DNA of 64,000 nt from Psychroserpens luteus (GTDB lineage Bacteria; Bacteroidota; Bacteroidia; Flavobacteriales; Flavobacteriaceae): the NCBI RefSeq assembly GCF_015319355.1, contig NZ_JADILU010000001.1, positions 434,001 through 498,000 of the forward strand. Direction: 5' to 3'. The notes under the pieces are model-generated. The model was not told where the DNA came from. It searched no databases and worked only from the letters and a program-made list of their open reading frames with translations. Both the position numbers and the translations under genes were made by a program. Positions within the stretch are counted from its first letter, which is position 1. Each line of letters starts with the position of its first letter. Positions 7,552-15,915 of the stretch are shown here, piece after piece.

Positions 7552-9345
7552 ATGAGTAAACTTGCTTTAGAGATACAAATAAAAACGTTGCCTAATCAAC
7601 CTGGAGTTTATCAATATTTTGATGATAAAGAGACTTTGATTTATGTTGGAAAAGCAAAAAACATAAAAAAAAGAGTGAGTTCTTATTTTACGAAAACTCA
7701 TGAAAATGGTAAGACAAGAGTTTTAGTAAAAAAAATTGCAAGTATTAAGCATATTGTTGTTGAGACAGAGACAGATGCGCTTTTATTAGAAAATAATCTT
7801 ATAAAAAAATATAAGCCACGTTATAACGTGTTGCTTAAAGATGATAAATCCTATCCTTGGATTTGTATAAAAAACGAACGCTTCCCAAGAGTATTTCCTA
7901 CGCGTAGAATTTTCAAAGATGGCTCAGAATATTACGGTCCATATACAAGTATGAAAACGGTTTGGACGTTGCTTGATTTAATAAAGGGACTCTACAGTTT
8001 ACGGACTTGTAATTATAATCTTTCCGAAGAAAAAATAGATGCAGGTAAATATAAAGTCTGTTTAGAATATCATCTGGGTAATTGTAAAGGTCCATGTGAA
8101 GACTTGCAAAGCGAAGAAGAATATAATGCTCATATTGTTGCGATACGAGAAATAATCAAAGGAAATTTCAAAGATTCATTGTCGCAATTTAAAATTCAAA
8201 TGAAAGAGTTAGCTCAAGATATGCAGTTTGAAGAAGCGCAGCGTATTAAGGAGAAAGTTGAGGTTTTAGAAAATTATCAGGCAAAATCAACAATTGTAAA
8301 TCCTAAAATTAGCAACGTTGATGTGTTTAGTATTATGAGTGATGAAGGCTACGCTTATGTAAACTTTTTACAATTGTCCTACGGAAGCATCATCAGGTCG
8401 CACACTTTAGAGATTAAAAAGAAATTAGACGAAACCGACTTACAATTACTAGAACTATCAATTACAGAAATTAGACAACGTTTCAACTCGACATCTAGAG
8501 AAGTTTATGTGCCTTTTAAAGTTGATTTAGGTGAGCATATAAAAGTTACAGTTCCAAAATTGGGTGACAAAAAGAAGATTTTAGATTTATCGCTTCGAAA
8601 TGCAAAATACTATCGTATGGAGCGTTTCAAACAAGTAAAAATTGTTGATCCAGATCGTCATGCAAATCGAATTATGGCGCAAATGAAAGTAGATTTAGGT
8701 TTACCTGAAGAGCCTCGTCATATCGAATGTTTTGATAACTCAAACATTCAAGGAACAAATCCAGTAGCAGCATGTGTGGTTTTTAAAGATGGGAAACCAA
8801 GTAAAAAAGATTATCGTCATTTTAATATAAAAACAGTAGTTGGACCAGATGATTTTGCGTCTATGGAAGAAGTCGTCTATCGTCGTTACAAGCGATTGTT
8901 AGATGAAGAACAGCTATTGCCACAATTAATTATTATTGATGGAGGAAAAGGACAATTATCATCATCTTTAAAAAGTTTGGATGCTTTAGGTCTTCGGAAT
9001 GAAATCGCAATCATCGGAATTGCGAAGCGTTTAGAAGAATTATTCTATCCAGACGATCCAATTCCCTTATATTTAGATAAAAAAAGCGAAACATTGAAGG
9101 TGATTCAGTATTTAAGAAATGAAGCACACCGTTTTGGGATTGAACATCACAGGAATAGACGAAGTAAACAAGCGCTTAATACAGAATTGGAAACCATACC
9201 AGGAATTGGTGAGCAAACTGTTGTAGCTTTGATGAAGCAATTTAAGTCGGTGAAGCGCATTTCCGAAGCAAAAAAAGAAGATTTAGAAAAAGTTGTTGGA
9301 TTATCAAGAGCTCAAAAAATAATAGATTATTATAGTAAAAAGTGA
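7552..9345 (+). CDS. uvrC: Excinuclease ABC subunit C
   Basis: UvrC makes the two incisions around a lesion in nucleotide excision repair after UvrA/UvrB recognition. The 597-residue protein shows the GIY-YIG nuclease at the N-terminus (PGVYQYF ... LIYVGKA, residues 17-39), a Cys-rich patch (CLEYHLGNCKGPC), the UVR domain that contacts UvrB (around residues 210-240), the RNase H-like 3'/5' incision domain (ECFDNSNIQGTNPVAACVVF, VGPDDFASMEE) and a C-terminal helix-hairpin-helix (IPGIGEQTVVALMKQF). Its stop overlaps the start of the patatin gene through GTGA. The promoter box is immediately upstream, suggesting a leaderless mRNA. Confidence 0.97.
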   Translation: MSKLALEIQIKTLPNQPGVYQYFDDKETLIYVGKAKNIKKRVSSYFTKTHENGKTRVLVKKIASIKHIVVETETDALLLENNLIKKYKPRYNVLLKDDKSYPWICIKNERFPRVFPTRRIFKDGSEYYGPYTSMKTVWTLLDLIKGLYSLRTCNYNLSEEKIDAGKYKVCLEYHLGNCKGPCEDLQSEEEYNAHIVAIREIIKGNFKDSLSQFKIQMKELAQDMQFEEAQRIKEKVEVLENYQAKSTIVNPKISNVDVFSIMSDEGYAYVNFLQLSYGSIIRSHTLEIKKKLDETDLQLLELSITEIRQRFNSTSREVYVPFKVDLGEHIKVTVPKLGDKKKILDLSLRNAKYYRMERFKQVKIVDPDRHANRIMAQMKVDLGLPEEPRHIECFDNSNIQGTNPVAACVVFKDGKPSKKDYRHFNIKTVVGPDDFASMEEVVYRRYKRLLDEEQLLPQLIIIDGGKGQLSSSLKSLDALGLRNEIAIIGIAKRLEELFYPDDPIPLYLDKKSETLKVIQYLRNEAHRFGIEHHRNRRSKQALNTELETIPGIGEQTVVALMKQFKSVKRISEAKKEDLEKVVGLSRAQKIIDYYSKK

Positions 9346-11582
9346 GATATAAAATTTTTATCATATTAATGCTATTGAGCACGTTTTCTATGAAAGCGCA
9401 ATCAAACAGTGATGTCCAAAAACCAAAGATAGGATTAGTGTTAAGTGGTGGTGGAGCAAAGGGTTTTGCACATATTGGAGCTCTTAAAGTTATCGATAGT
9501 CTTGGGATTAAAGTAGATTATATTGCTGGTACAAGTATGGGAGCAATTGTTGGGTCTTTATATGCTTCTGGATATTCAGGGAAACAATTAGATTCTATTT
9601 TTGGTAGCTTAGATTTTGATGCTGTCATTAATGATGATATACCACGATCTGCAAAAACATTTCATGAACGTAACAATACAGAGAAATATGGTATTATACT
9701 TCCGTTTAATAATTTTGAACTAAAGTTGCCTTCGGCTTTATCTAGAGGTCAAAATGTGTTTAATTTATTAACGAAATTGACACTTCATGTAAGTGATATA
9801 GATAAATTTGAAGAACTACCTATTCCGTTTTTTTGCATTGCCACTAATGTAGAAAATGGAAAACAAGTCATTCTTGATTCTGGTAATTTACCACAATGTA
9901 TTACTGCTAGTGGAGCGTTTCCTTCTTTGTTTCAGCCTGTAGTTATAGGTGATGATTTGTTAATTGATGGAGGTGTTATTAATAATTATCCAATTGATGA
10001 GCTTAGAGCAAAAGGAATGGATATTATCATTGGTGTTGATGTACAAGATGATTTGGCAACACGAGATGATATGGTATCTGCTTTAGATGTACTGTCTCAA
10101 ATAAATAACTTTAGAACAATCAATGACATGAAATTGAAGTCTAAAAAGACTGATATTTATATTAAACCAGATATAGAAAATTTTACAGTAATTTCATTTA
10201 GTGAAGGAAAAGAAATTATAAATAATGGGAAGTTGGCTGCTCTGGATCAAATAGCAGCTTTAAGTGAATTACCAAGAATAAGCGGTAAAAGACTTAATAA
10301 ACGAGAATTAGATTTAACCTCAAAAGATAGTATTATCATAAACAGGATTACTGTAAATGGAAATGATCGCTATACGAGAGCTTATATTATGGGTAAATTA
10401 AAACTCAAAGATGGTGAAACTGTGAGTTATGACGATTTTAATGAAGGCGTAAATAATTTAATTGCAACAAATAATTTTGATTCATTTCAATACAATTTCA
10501 AACGATCTAAAGGAAAAGATGGTTATGAGCTTGTAGCAAATCTTAGAGAGTCAAAAACCACGACATTTTTAAAATTGGCAATCCATTATGATGATGTGTA
10601 TAAAAGTGCAGCGCTTGTTAATTTGACAAAGAAGAGATTGTTTTTTAATAATGATATAGCATCATTAGATATAATTTTAGGAGATAATGTGAGGTATAAT
10701 TTTGAATACCTTATTGATAAAGGTTTTTATTGGAGTGTGGGTTTGCGATCAAGATATAATCAATTTGAAAAAGGAATTAATAGCGAATTATTGCTAGATG
10801 AAGCACAAATTGCAACAACAGGAATCAATAAGTTAGATGTTAAATTTAGAGATCAAACTAATCAGTTTTATTTGCAAACCTTGTTTAGAAAAGATTTTGC
10901 ACTGAGCATTGGAGCAGAACATAAGCGATTAAACGTTAAGTCTGAAACAATAACAATTAATTCGGAAACCGATGAGTTTCTATTTGAAAACACTGATTAT
11001 TTTAGTGTCTTCGGAAAGTTGAAACTAGATACTTATGATAACACATATTATCCATCATCTGGAGTTTATTTTAGTGGTGATTTACACAACTATGTATTAG
11101 CTTCGAAATTTAATAGTGATTTTGATCAGTTTTCTATAGCAAAAGCCGATTTGGGTTATGCATTTAGAGTTTCAAAAAAAATAAGTTTCAATTTACGAAC
11201 TGGAGGCGGATTCAAATTTGGAGATAATTCTACAAATACCTTAGATTTTGCACTTGGTGGTTATGGTAATAATTTTATAAATAATTTCATTCCGTTTTTG
11301 GGTTATGATTATATTTCACTTACAGGTAATAGTTATGTGAAAGCTTATGGAAGTGTAGACTATGAAATCTTTAATAAAAATCATATCACCCTAGAAGGTA
11401 ATTGGGCTAATATTGATAATGATATTTTTGATTCTGGAGAGTGGTTTACATTACCAGATTATAGAGGATACGCATTAGGTTATGGTCTTGAAACATTTTT
11501 AGGCCCAATACAAGCAAAATTTAGTTACTCACCAGAGCAACGTAAAAGTGTTTGGTATTTTAATATTGGGTTTTGGTTTTAG
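9342..11582 (+). CDS. Patatin-like phospholipase fused to an outer-membrane beta-barrel
   Basis: This secreted serine lipase is tied to the outer membrane, with the architecture of PlpD-like type V secretion proteins. A signal peptide covers residues 1-19 (cleavage after MKAQ). The patatin domain has the oxyanion motif SGGGAKG at 35-41, the nucleophile S65 in GTSMG and the dyad Asp D209 in DGG. A POTRA-like segment (about 330-400) is followed by an Omp85/surface-antigen type barrel ending in aromatic FNIGFWF. The start codon is GTG at 9342, overlapping the uvrC stop by four bases; the next in-frame ATG at 9369 would cut the signal peptide. The substrate is unknown; phospholipid is likely. Confidence 0.92.
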   Translation: MRYKIFIILMLLSTFSMKAQSNSDVQKPKIGLVLSGGGAKGFAHIGALKVIDSLGIKVDYIAGTSMGAIVGSLYASGYSGKQLDSIFGSLDFDAVINDDIPRSAKTFHERNNTEKYGIILPFNNFELKLPSALSRGQNVFNLLTKLTLHVSDIDKFEELPIPFFCIATNVENGKQVILDSGNLPQCITASGAFPSLFQPVVIGDDLLIDGGVINNYPIDELRAKGMDIIIGVDVQDDLATRDDMVSALDVLSQINNFRTINDMKLKSKKTDIYIKPDIENFTVISFSEGKEIINNGKLAALDQIAALSELPRISGKRLNKRELDLTSKDSIIINRITVNGNDRYTRAYIMGKLKLKDGETVSYDDFNEGVNNLIATNNFDSFQYNFKRSKGKDGYELVANLRESKTTTFLKLAIHYDDVYKSAALVNLTKKRLFFNNDIASLDIILGDNVRYNFEYLIDKGFYWSVGLRSRYNQFEKGINSELLLDEAQIATTGINKLDVKFRDQTNQFYLQTLFRKDFALSIGAEHKRLNVKSETITINSETDEFLFENTDYFSVFGKLKLDTYDNTYYPSSGVYFSGDLHNYVLASKFNSDFDQFSIAKADLGYAFRVSKKISFNLRTGGGFKFGDNSTNTLDFALGGYGNNFINNFIPFLGYDYISLTGNSYVKAYGSVDYEIFNKNHITLEGNWANIDNDIFDSGEWFTLPDYRGYALGYGLETFLGPIQAKFSYSPEQRKSVWYFNIGFWF

Positions 11583-11662
11583 GGTACTAAGTGCGTTTTG
11601 AGAAAGAATATGATTTTATTTTTTTGCAGTTTAAAATTAACTTGTTTCTGTAAGAAAGAGAA

Positions 11663-11695
11663 AAAAGAGGATTAAGTAAATTTCAACCCTCTTTT
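11663..11695. terminator. Bidirectional terminator-like hairpin between convergent genes
   Basis: An 8-bp stem (AAAAGAGG with CCTCTTTT) encloses a 17-nt loop and has A-rich and T-rich flanks. It lies between the end of the patatin gene and the end of the minus-strand lipoprotein gene. The long loop lowers confidence. Confidence 0.5.
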
Positions 11696-11715
11696 GTAAT
11701 ATAATACATTACAAT

Positions 11716-12210
11716 TTAATTTACTAATTCACTTATAGAATTTAAATATTGGTTATAAACTTCACTGTTCCTTGTCAATACTTCATATAAACAAAAGTGG
11801 TCATTAGTACCATTCTCAATTACATTATGACCGTTTGATAAAGTACCATTACAACTCTCTGTGTCGGATGTTCTGTTTTGATCTGGACAATCACCAACTT
11901 GTACATTATCATTGGCTACTTGATATGATTGACCAGTTTCAGTATTGTCTATATAAACTCTTACATTTACAGTATAGCAACCGCCTTCTGCACTGACTAA
12001 ATCACTCTCTGTTCTAATATTGAAATCTGCTACAAATGGTAAATCTCCGGATCTAGAATTTTCACTACCAAATAATATTAAAGCCATATCTGCTTTTGAT
12101 AATTTTGCAGATTGTTCAATTTTGACTAGTTCCTCATTGTTTTCTTTTTCACATGAATATATTAGAGTAGTCATAAGTGATAGAAAAAACAATATTTTAA
12201 TATTTTTCAT
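11716..12210 (-). CDS. Small exported lipoprotein of unknown function
   Basis: I do not recognise this 164-residue protein. It has an N-terminal hydrophobic stretch and a lipobox ending in Cys at about residue 20 (TLIYSCEKEN), so it is probably a lipoprotein processed by LspA. The mature part is acidic and polar with five Cys residues beyond the lipobox (GGCYTVNV, VGDCPDQ, ESCNGT, HFCLYE), which could form disulfides outside the cytoplasm. It is a lone gene, convergent with the patatin gene, with an unusually long structured upstream region that has a TAnnTTTG box on its strand at 12434-12441. If that box is used, the mRNA would carry a leader of more than 200 nt. Confidence 0.7.
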   Translation of the reverse strand: MKNIKILFFLSLMTTLIYSCEKENNEELVKIEQSAKLSKADMALILFGSENSRSGDLPFVADFNIRTESDLVSAEGGCYTVNVRVYIDNTETGQSYQVANDNVQVGDCPDQNRTSDTESCNGTLSNGHNVIENGTNDHFCLYEVLTRNSEVYNQYLNSISELVN

Positions 12211-12390
12211 TTTTAGATAAATTTTACATTTTATTAAAGAAGCACTTGTTTAAGTTGCAACATATTGTTAAAAAAAAGATGAGGAGCTTCTTAAAAACCA
12301 AATCCTCAATGTTTTTCAACACCACAAAGCAACTAATAATAAACGAGTTATCAAAATTTTTTCGTTAAGCGGTTACTGTCGTTCAACCCA

Positions 12391-12430
12391 CGTCAATCCT
12401 AGTGACTACGGAAAAACCGTAATTTTGACG
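12391..12430. promoter_or_regulatory. Nested inverted repeat with perfect core TACGG-N5-CCGTA
   Basis: The core TACGGAAAAACCGTA at 12407-12421 is a perfect 5-bp inverted repeat with an A5 spacer. It lies inside an outer repeat CGTCAA (12391-12396) and TTGACG (12425-12430). The element could be an operator for a dimeric regulator or an RNA structure. It sits just downstream of the minus-strand box at 12434-12441. Confidence 0.5.
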
Positions 12431-12433
12431 CCT

Positions 12434-12441
12434 CAAAAATA
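12434..12441 (-). promoter_or_regulatory. Candidate TAnnTTTG box toward the 11.7-kb lipoprotein
   Basis: Read on the minus strand the sequence is TATTTTTG, a perfect match. It points at the lipoprotein gene, whose start is 224 bases away, with the inverted repeat at the predicted start of transcription. No -33 TTG is evident. Confidence 0.4.
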
Positions 12442-12445
12442 AAAG

Positions 12446-12478
12446 CTTTAACATTTGACTGTTAAAGTCTATTTTTTT
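12446..12478 (+). terminator. Orphan intrinsic terminator-like hairpin
   Basis: An 8-bp perfect stem (CTTTAACA with TGTTAAAG) and a 6-nt loop are followed by TCTATTTTTTT. No plus-strand gene precedes it after the patatin gene, which ends 860 bases away behind its own terminator. It therefore hints at an unannotated small RNA transcribed from about 12230, or at a structural element. Confidence 0.5.
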
Positions 12479-12778
12479 CTTGTCAAAGCGTTTTTTTTTT
12501 TCGTAAATAATAATTAATATAATGTATTTTTAAATTTTAGTTGCATAAAAGCAAAGAGGTTCTAAGAGTTATCATCAAAGTTTCAAATCACAATTTTTTT
12601 CACGATATTTAGGCCATGCAAAATCTCATCTTCAAAGATTTATTAAGTCATCTTCAGTTTCTCTTAAAAAGAAATCCTGAATAACATCACATATTCGTAT
12701 CTTTATATCAAGTCAAAAAGTTGAGTAAGTTTTTATTACTTCAAACTTTTAAAATCTAATATTTAATATAAAAAGAAT
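12479..12778. other. AT-rich intergenic stretch before hmgA, no gene seen
   Basis: I see no supported open reading frame or tRNA here. The only promoter-like element is TATCTTTA at 12699-12706, one mismatch from the TAnnTTTG box, which could serve the hmgA operon about 70 bases downstream. Confidence 0.5.
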
Positions 12779-13939
12779 ATGCCTTTTTACCATAAATTAG
12801 GAAAAATTCCACCAAAAAGACATACCCAATTCCGAAAGGAAGATGGAACTTTATATGCTGAGCAATTGTTTGGTACTATAGGTTTTGATGGTATGTCTAC
12901 CAACAGTTACCATGAGCAAAGACCAACGCAAGTCAAAGCAATTAAAAAACAATACAGTGTTGCTCCAAAAATTGCAAAAGCAAATCATATTCAATCGTAT
13001 CGATTAAGAGGTTTTCAAGTCAAACCAGAAAATGATTACTTAGAGAGTAGAAAAGCAGTCCTTACCAATAGCGATTGTACTATTATTTTAGCAGCTCCAA
13101 AACAGTCCATGACGGATTATTTCTATAAAAACTCAGATGCAGACGAGCTTATTTTTGTCCATAAAGGAACAGGTAAACTCAGAACACATCTAGGAAATCT
13201 AGATTTTAAATATGGAGATTATCTCGTGGTTCCAAGAGGAATCATATATAAAATGGATTTTGATACAGAAGACAATAGGCTTTTTATTGTAGAATCTAGA
13301 CGACCAATTTATACACCAAAACGTTATAGAAATTGGTTTGGTCAACTCCTAGAACACTCTCCTTTTTGTGAGCGAGATATCCGTCAGCCACAAGAACTAG
13401 AAACCAATAACGAATCTGGAGAGTTTTTAATGAAAGTTAAAAAACAAGGTGATATTTTTGAAATGGTATACGCATCGCATCCCTTTGATGTTGTAGGTTA
13501 TGATGGTTATAATTATCCATATGCCTTATCAATTCACGATTTTGAACCTATAACAGGTCGCATTCACCAACCACCACCAGTACATCAAACTTTTGAGACC
13601 GATGCTTTTGTAGTGTGCAGTTTTGTGCCTCGATTATACGATTACCATCCAGACAGTATTCCTGCACCTTATAACCACAGTAATATAGATAGTGATGAGG
13701 TCTTATATTATGTAGATGGTGACTTTATGAGTAGAAACGATATAGATGCAGGACATATAAGTTTGCATCCAGCTGGTATACCTCATGGTCCACATCCAGG
13801 AGCAACAGAGCGTAGTATTGGTAAAGTGAAAACAGATGAACTCGCAGTCATGGTAGATACATTTAAACCATTACAAATTACGGAAGAAGCCTTAAAAATA
13901 GCCGATGAAGATTACTATAAATCTTGGTTAGAACACTAA
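12779..13939 (+). CDS. hmgA: Homogentisate 1,2-dioxygenase
   Basis: The enzyme opens the ring of homogentisate to maleylacetoacetate in tyrosine and phenylalanine breakdown, using Fe(II). The 386-residue cupin protein shows the family hallmarks GRIHQPPPVHQTFET in the active-site half and SLHPAGIPHGPHPGATERSIG near residues 330-350, which carries the iron-binding and catalytic His residues. It heads an operon: the CCC-motif gene follows after seven bases and hppD, which makes the substrate homogentisate, comes next. A fumarylacetoacetase gene is not in the window. Assignment is secure. Confidence 0.94.
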   Translation: MPFYHKLGKIPPKRHTQFRKEDGTLYAEQLFGTIGFDGMSTNSYHEQRPTQVKAIKKQYSVAPKIAKANHIQSYRLRGFQVKPENDYLESRKAVLTNSDCTIILAAPKQSMTDYFYKNSDADELIFVHKGTGKLRTHLGNLDFKYGDYLVVPRGIIYKMDFDTEDNRLFIVESRRPIYTPKRYRNWFGQLLEHSPFCERDIRQPQELETNNESGEFLMKVKKQGDIFEMVYASHPFDVVGYDGYNYPYALSIHDFEPITGRIHQPPPVHQTFETDAFVVCSFVPRLYDYHPDSIPAPYNHSNIDSDEVLYYVDGDFMSRNDIDAGHISLHPAGIPHGPHPGATERSIGKVKTDELAVMVDTFKPLQITEEALKIADEDYYKSWLEH

Positions 13940-13946
13940 ATATTAT

Positions 13947-14432
13947 ATGACTAACAATAAATTATCTGCAGATCCATCTGCATTAGTTTTGGGTATTATA
14001 GCTATTACAATCTCAATTGCAGGTTGCTGTTGTGGTGTTTTTGCAATTATACCTGTTATTCTTAGTATTATAGGTTTAGTTATTGCTAATAAAAGTTTAC
14101 AAGAGTATAGCTCAAACCCAGAAGCTTATAACCCAAATAGCAGAAGTAATGTATCTACAGCAAAAGTTTTAAATATTATTGCTTTAGTTATTAGTTCTTT
14201 GGTGACGCTATTTTACATCGCTTATTTCATGATTTACGGTGTGTTTATATCAGAAATATTTAAGGAAGCCTATGAGGCTCGAAATAACAATGACGATTAC
14301 AATTACGAATGGGAAAACGATAGCATCTACTATGAAGATGATTATTATGAAATGGAAGAAGATACCATTAATATAGATTCAATTAATATTGAAGAATTGA
14401 TTGAAACAGAGATAGACAGTTTAAATAATTAA
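13947..14432 (+). CDS. CCC-motif small membrane protein
   Basis: This 161-residue protein has two hydrophobic segments: residues about 12-48, containing the triplet Cys motif GCCCGVFAIIPVILSIIGLVI (given here in part: GCCCGVF), and about 72-98. A very acidic tail rich in Asp, Glu and Tyr follows (residues 110-161). It resembles the Bacteroidota family named for the CCC motif, related to DUF4190 proteins; the function is unknown. It lies between hmgA and hppD, seven bases after hmgA and 65 before hppD, so it is probably expressed with tyrosine catabolism. That connection is positional only; it could be a passenger gene. Confidence 0.75.
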   Translation: MTNNKLSADPSALVLGIIAITISIAGCCCGVFAIIPVILSIIGLVIANKSLQEYSSNPEAYNPNSRSNVSTAKVLNIIALVISSLVTLFYIAYFMIYGVFISEIFKEAYEARNNNDDYNYEWENDSIYYEDDYYEMEEDTINIDSINIEELIETEIDSLNN

Positions 14433-14497
14433 AATAATAAATTTATTTTCTTCGGAAATATGAATACTCCAAAGAAAATTCTAAAAATAAAATCATT

Positions 14498-15658
14498 ATG
14501 GCAAAAGAAGTAAAAAGTGTCGATTACGGATTAGAAAAAATCTTCGAAGGAGCACAAGATTTTTTACCATTACTAGGTACAGACTATGTAGAATTCTATG
14601 TAGGTAATGCTAAGCAATCTGCTCATTTTTATAAAACAGCATTTGGGTTTCAGTCCTATGCATATAAAGGATTAGAGACAGGTTCTAAAGATTCAGTGAG
14701 TTATGTATTGAAGCAAGATAAAATTAGATTGGTTCTCACAACACCACTAAATAGTAAATCACCAATTAATGATCACATTGTAAAACATGGTGATGGTGTA
14801 AAAGTAGTTGCGCTTTGGGTTGATGATGCTAGAAAATCATACGAAGAGACAACAAAAAGAGGAGCAAAATCTTATATGGAGCCAATTGTTGAAAAAGATG
14901 AATTTGGTGAAGTCGTGAGAGCAGGAATTTATACTTATGGTGAAACCGTTCACATGTTTGTAGAACGAAAAAATTATAAAGGCACGTTTATGCCAGGATT
15001 TGTAAAGTGGAAAAGCGACTATAATCCAGAACCTGTAGGCTTAAAATACATTGATCACATGGTTGGTAATGTAGGTTGGGGACAAATGAACACTTGGGTA
15101 AAATGGTATGAAGACGTGATGGGATTTGTAAATTTCTTGTCTTTTGATGATAAACAGATTCATACAGAGTATTCTGCGCTCATGAGTAAAGTGATGAGTA
15201 ATGGAAATGGTCGTATTAAATTCCCAATAAATGAGCCAGCAAAAGCTGCAAAAAGATCTCAAATTGAGGAGTACTTAGATTTTTATGAAGACTCTGGAGT
15301 ACAGCATATTGCAGTAGCAACAGATGATATTATTAAAACCGTCGCGCAATTAAAAGCTAGAGGTATTGAGTTTTTACCTCCTCCTCCTCAAGCGTACTAT
15401 GATGAGATTCCTATGCGATTAGGAGAACACATGGAAATGATGAAAGAAGATATTGGAGAACTTCAAAAGTTATCTATAATGATAGATGCAGATGAAGAAG
15501 GCTACTTACTTCAAATTTTCACAAAGCCAGTAGAAGATAGACCAACTTTGTTCTTTGAGATTATTCAAAGAATGGGAGCACAAGGTTTTGGTGCAGGTAA
15601 TTTTAAAGCACTTTTTGAATCTATTGAGAGAGAACAAGCAAAACGAGGAACGTTGTAA
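14498..15658 (+). CDS. hppD: 4-hydroxyphenylpyruvate dioxygenase
   Basis: The enzyme converts 4-hydroxyphenylpyruvate to homogentisate, the step before HmgA. It is a two-domain vicinal-oxygen-chelate Fe(II) enzyme of 386 residues. The iron ligands are visible as His in YIDHMVGNV (about residue 187), His in GVQHIAVAT (about 269) and Glu in LFFEIIQR (about 350). The C-terminal QGFGAGNFKALFESIEREQ is the typical substrate-gating helix region. It is the third gene of the hmgA operon and is followed by a strong terminator. Together with the tryptophan dioxygenase downstream the area specialises in aromatic amino acid degradation. Confidence 0.96.
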   Translation: MAKEVKSVDYGLEKIFEGAQDFLPLLGTDYVEFYVGNAKQSAHFYKTAFGFQSYAYKGLETGSKDSVSYVLKQDKIRLVLTTPLNSKSPINDHIVKHGDGVKVVALWVDDARKSYEETTKRGAKSYMEPIVEKDEFGEVVRAGIYTYGETVHMFVERKNYKGTFMPGFVKWKSDYNPEPVGLKYIDHMVGNVGWGQMNTWVKWYEDVMGFVNFLSFDDKQIHTEYSALMSKVMSNGNGRIKFPINEPAKAAKRSQIEEYLDFYEDSGVQHIAVATDDIIKTVAQLKARGIEFLPPPPQAYYDEIPMRLGEHMEMMKEDIGELQKLSIMIDADEEGYLLQIFTKPVEDRPTLFFEIIQRMGAQGFGAGNFKALFESIEREQAKRGTL

Positions 15659-15683
15659 TAGGCTTCCAAATTTTTATAGTTTA

Positions 15684-15719
15684 AAAGCTCAATCTTATTT
15701 AGGATTGAGCTTTCTTTTT
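15684..15719 (+). terminator. Intrinsic terminator of the hmgA-hppD operon
   Basis: An 11-bp perfect stem (AAAGCTCAATC with GATTGAGCTTT) and an 8-nt loop are followed by CTTTTT. Confidence 0.85.
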
Positions 15720-15834
15720 ATAGATTTAGTGTTGTGTGTAGCGCATTTCCGAATAAAAAATTAAAAGATGATTAAATTTATAAAATCTGACACAACTATA
15801 ATACCTTTACCTATAATGGTTTCAATAAAATTTA

Positions 15835-15842
15835 TATTTTTG
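15835..15842 (+). promoter_or_regulatory. TAnnTTTG box upstream of the DUF3108 gene
   Basis: TATTTTTG is a perfect match 74 bases before the start codon. A weaker TTCATTTG lies closer at about 15893-15900. Either could drive the four-gene unit that follows. Confidence 0.45.
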
Positions 15843-15915
15843 GAATAGTAATTGTAATTCTACCTACTGAACAATAAAATGAAAGATAAAAGTTTCATTT
15901 GTAATAATTACGATA

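Noticed and set aside
12020-12220. 66-codon plus-strand frame antisense to the small lipoprotein
   Set aside because: It is a shadow of the minus-strand gene with its lipobox, without promoter or family resemblance.
15555-15764. 69-codon frame running from the end of hppD across the terminator
   Set aside because: It overlaps hppD in another frame and crosses the terminator hairpin at 15684-15719.
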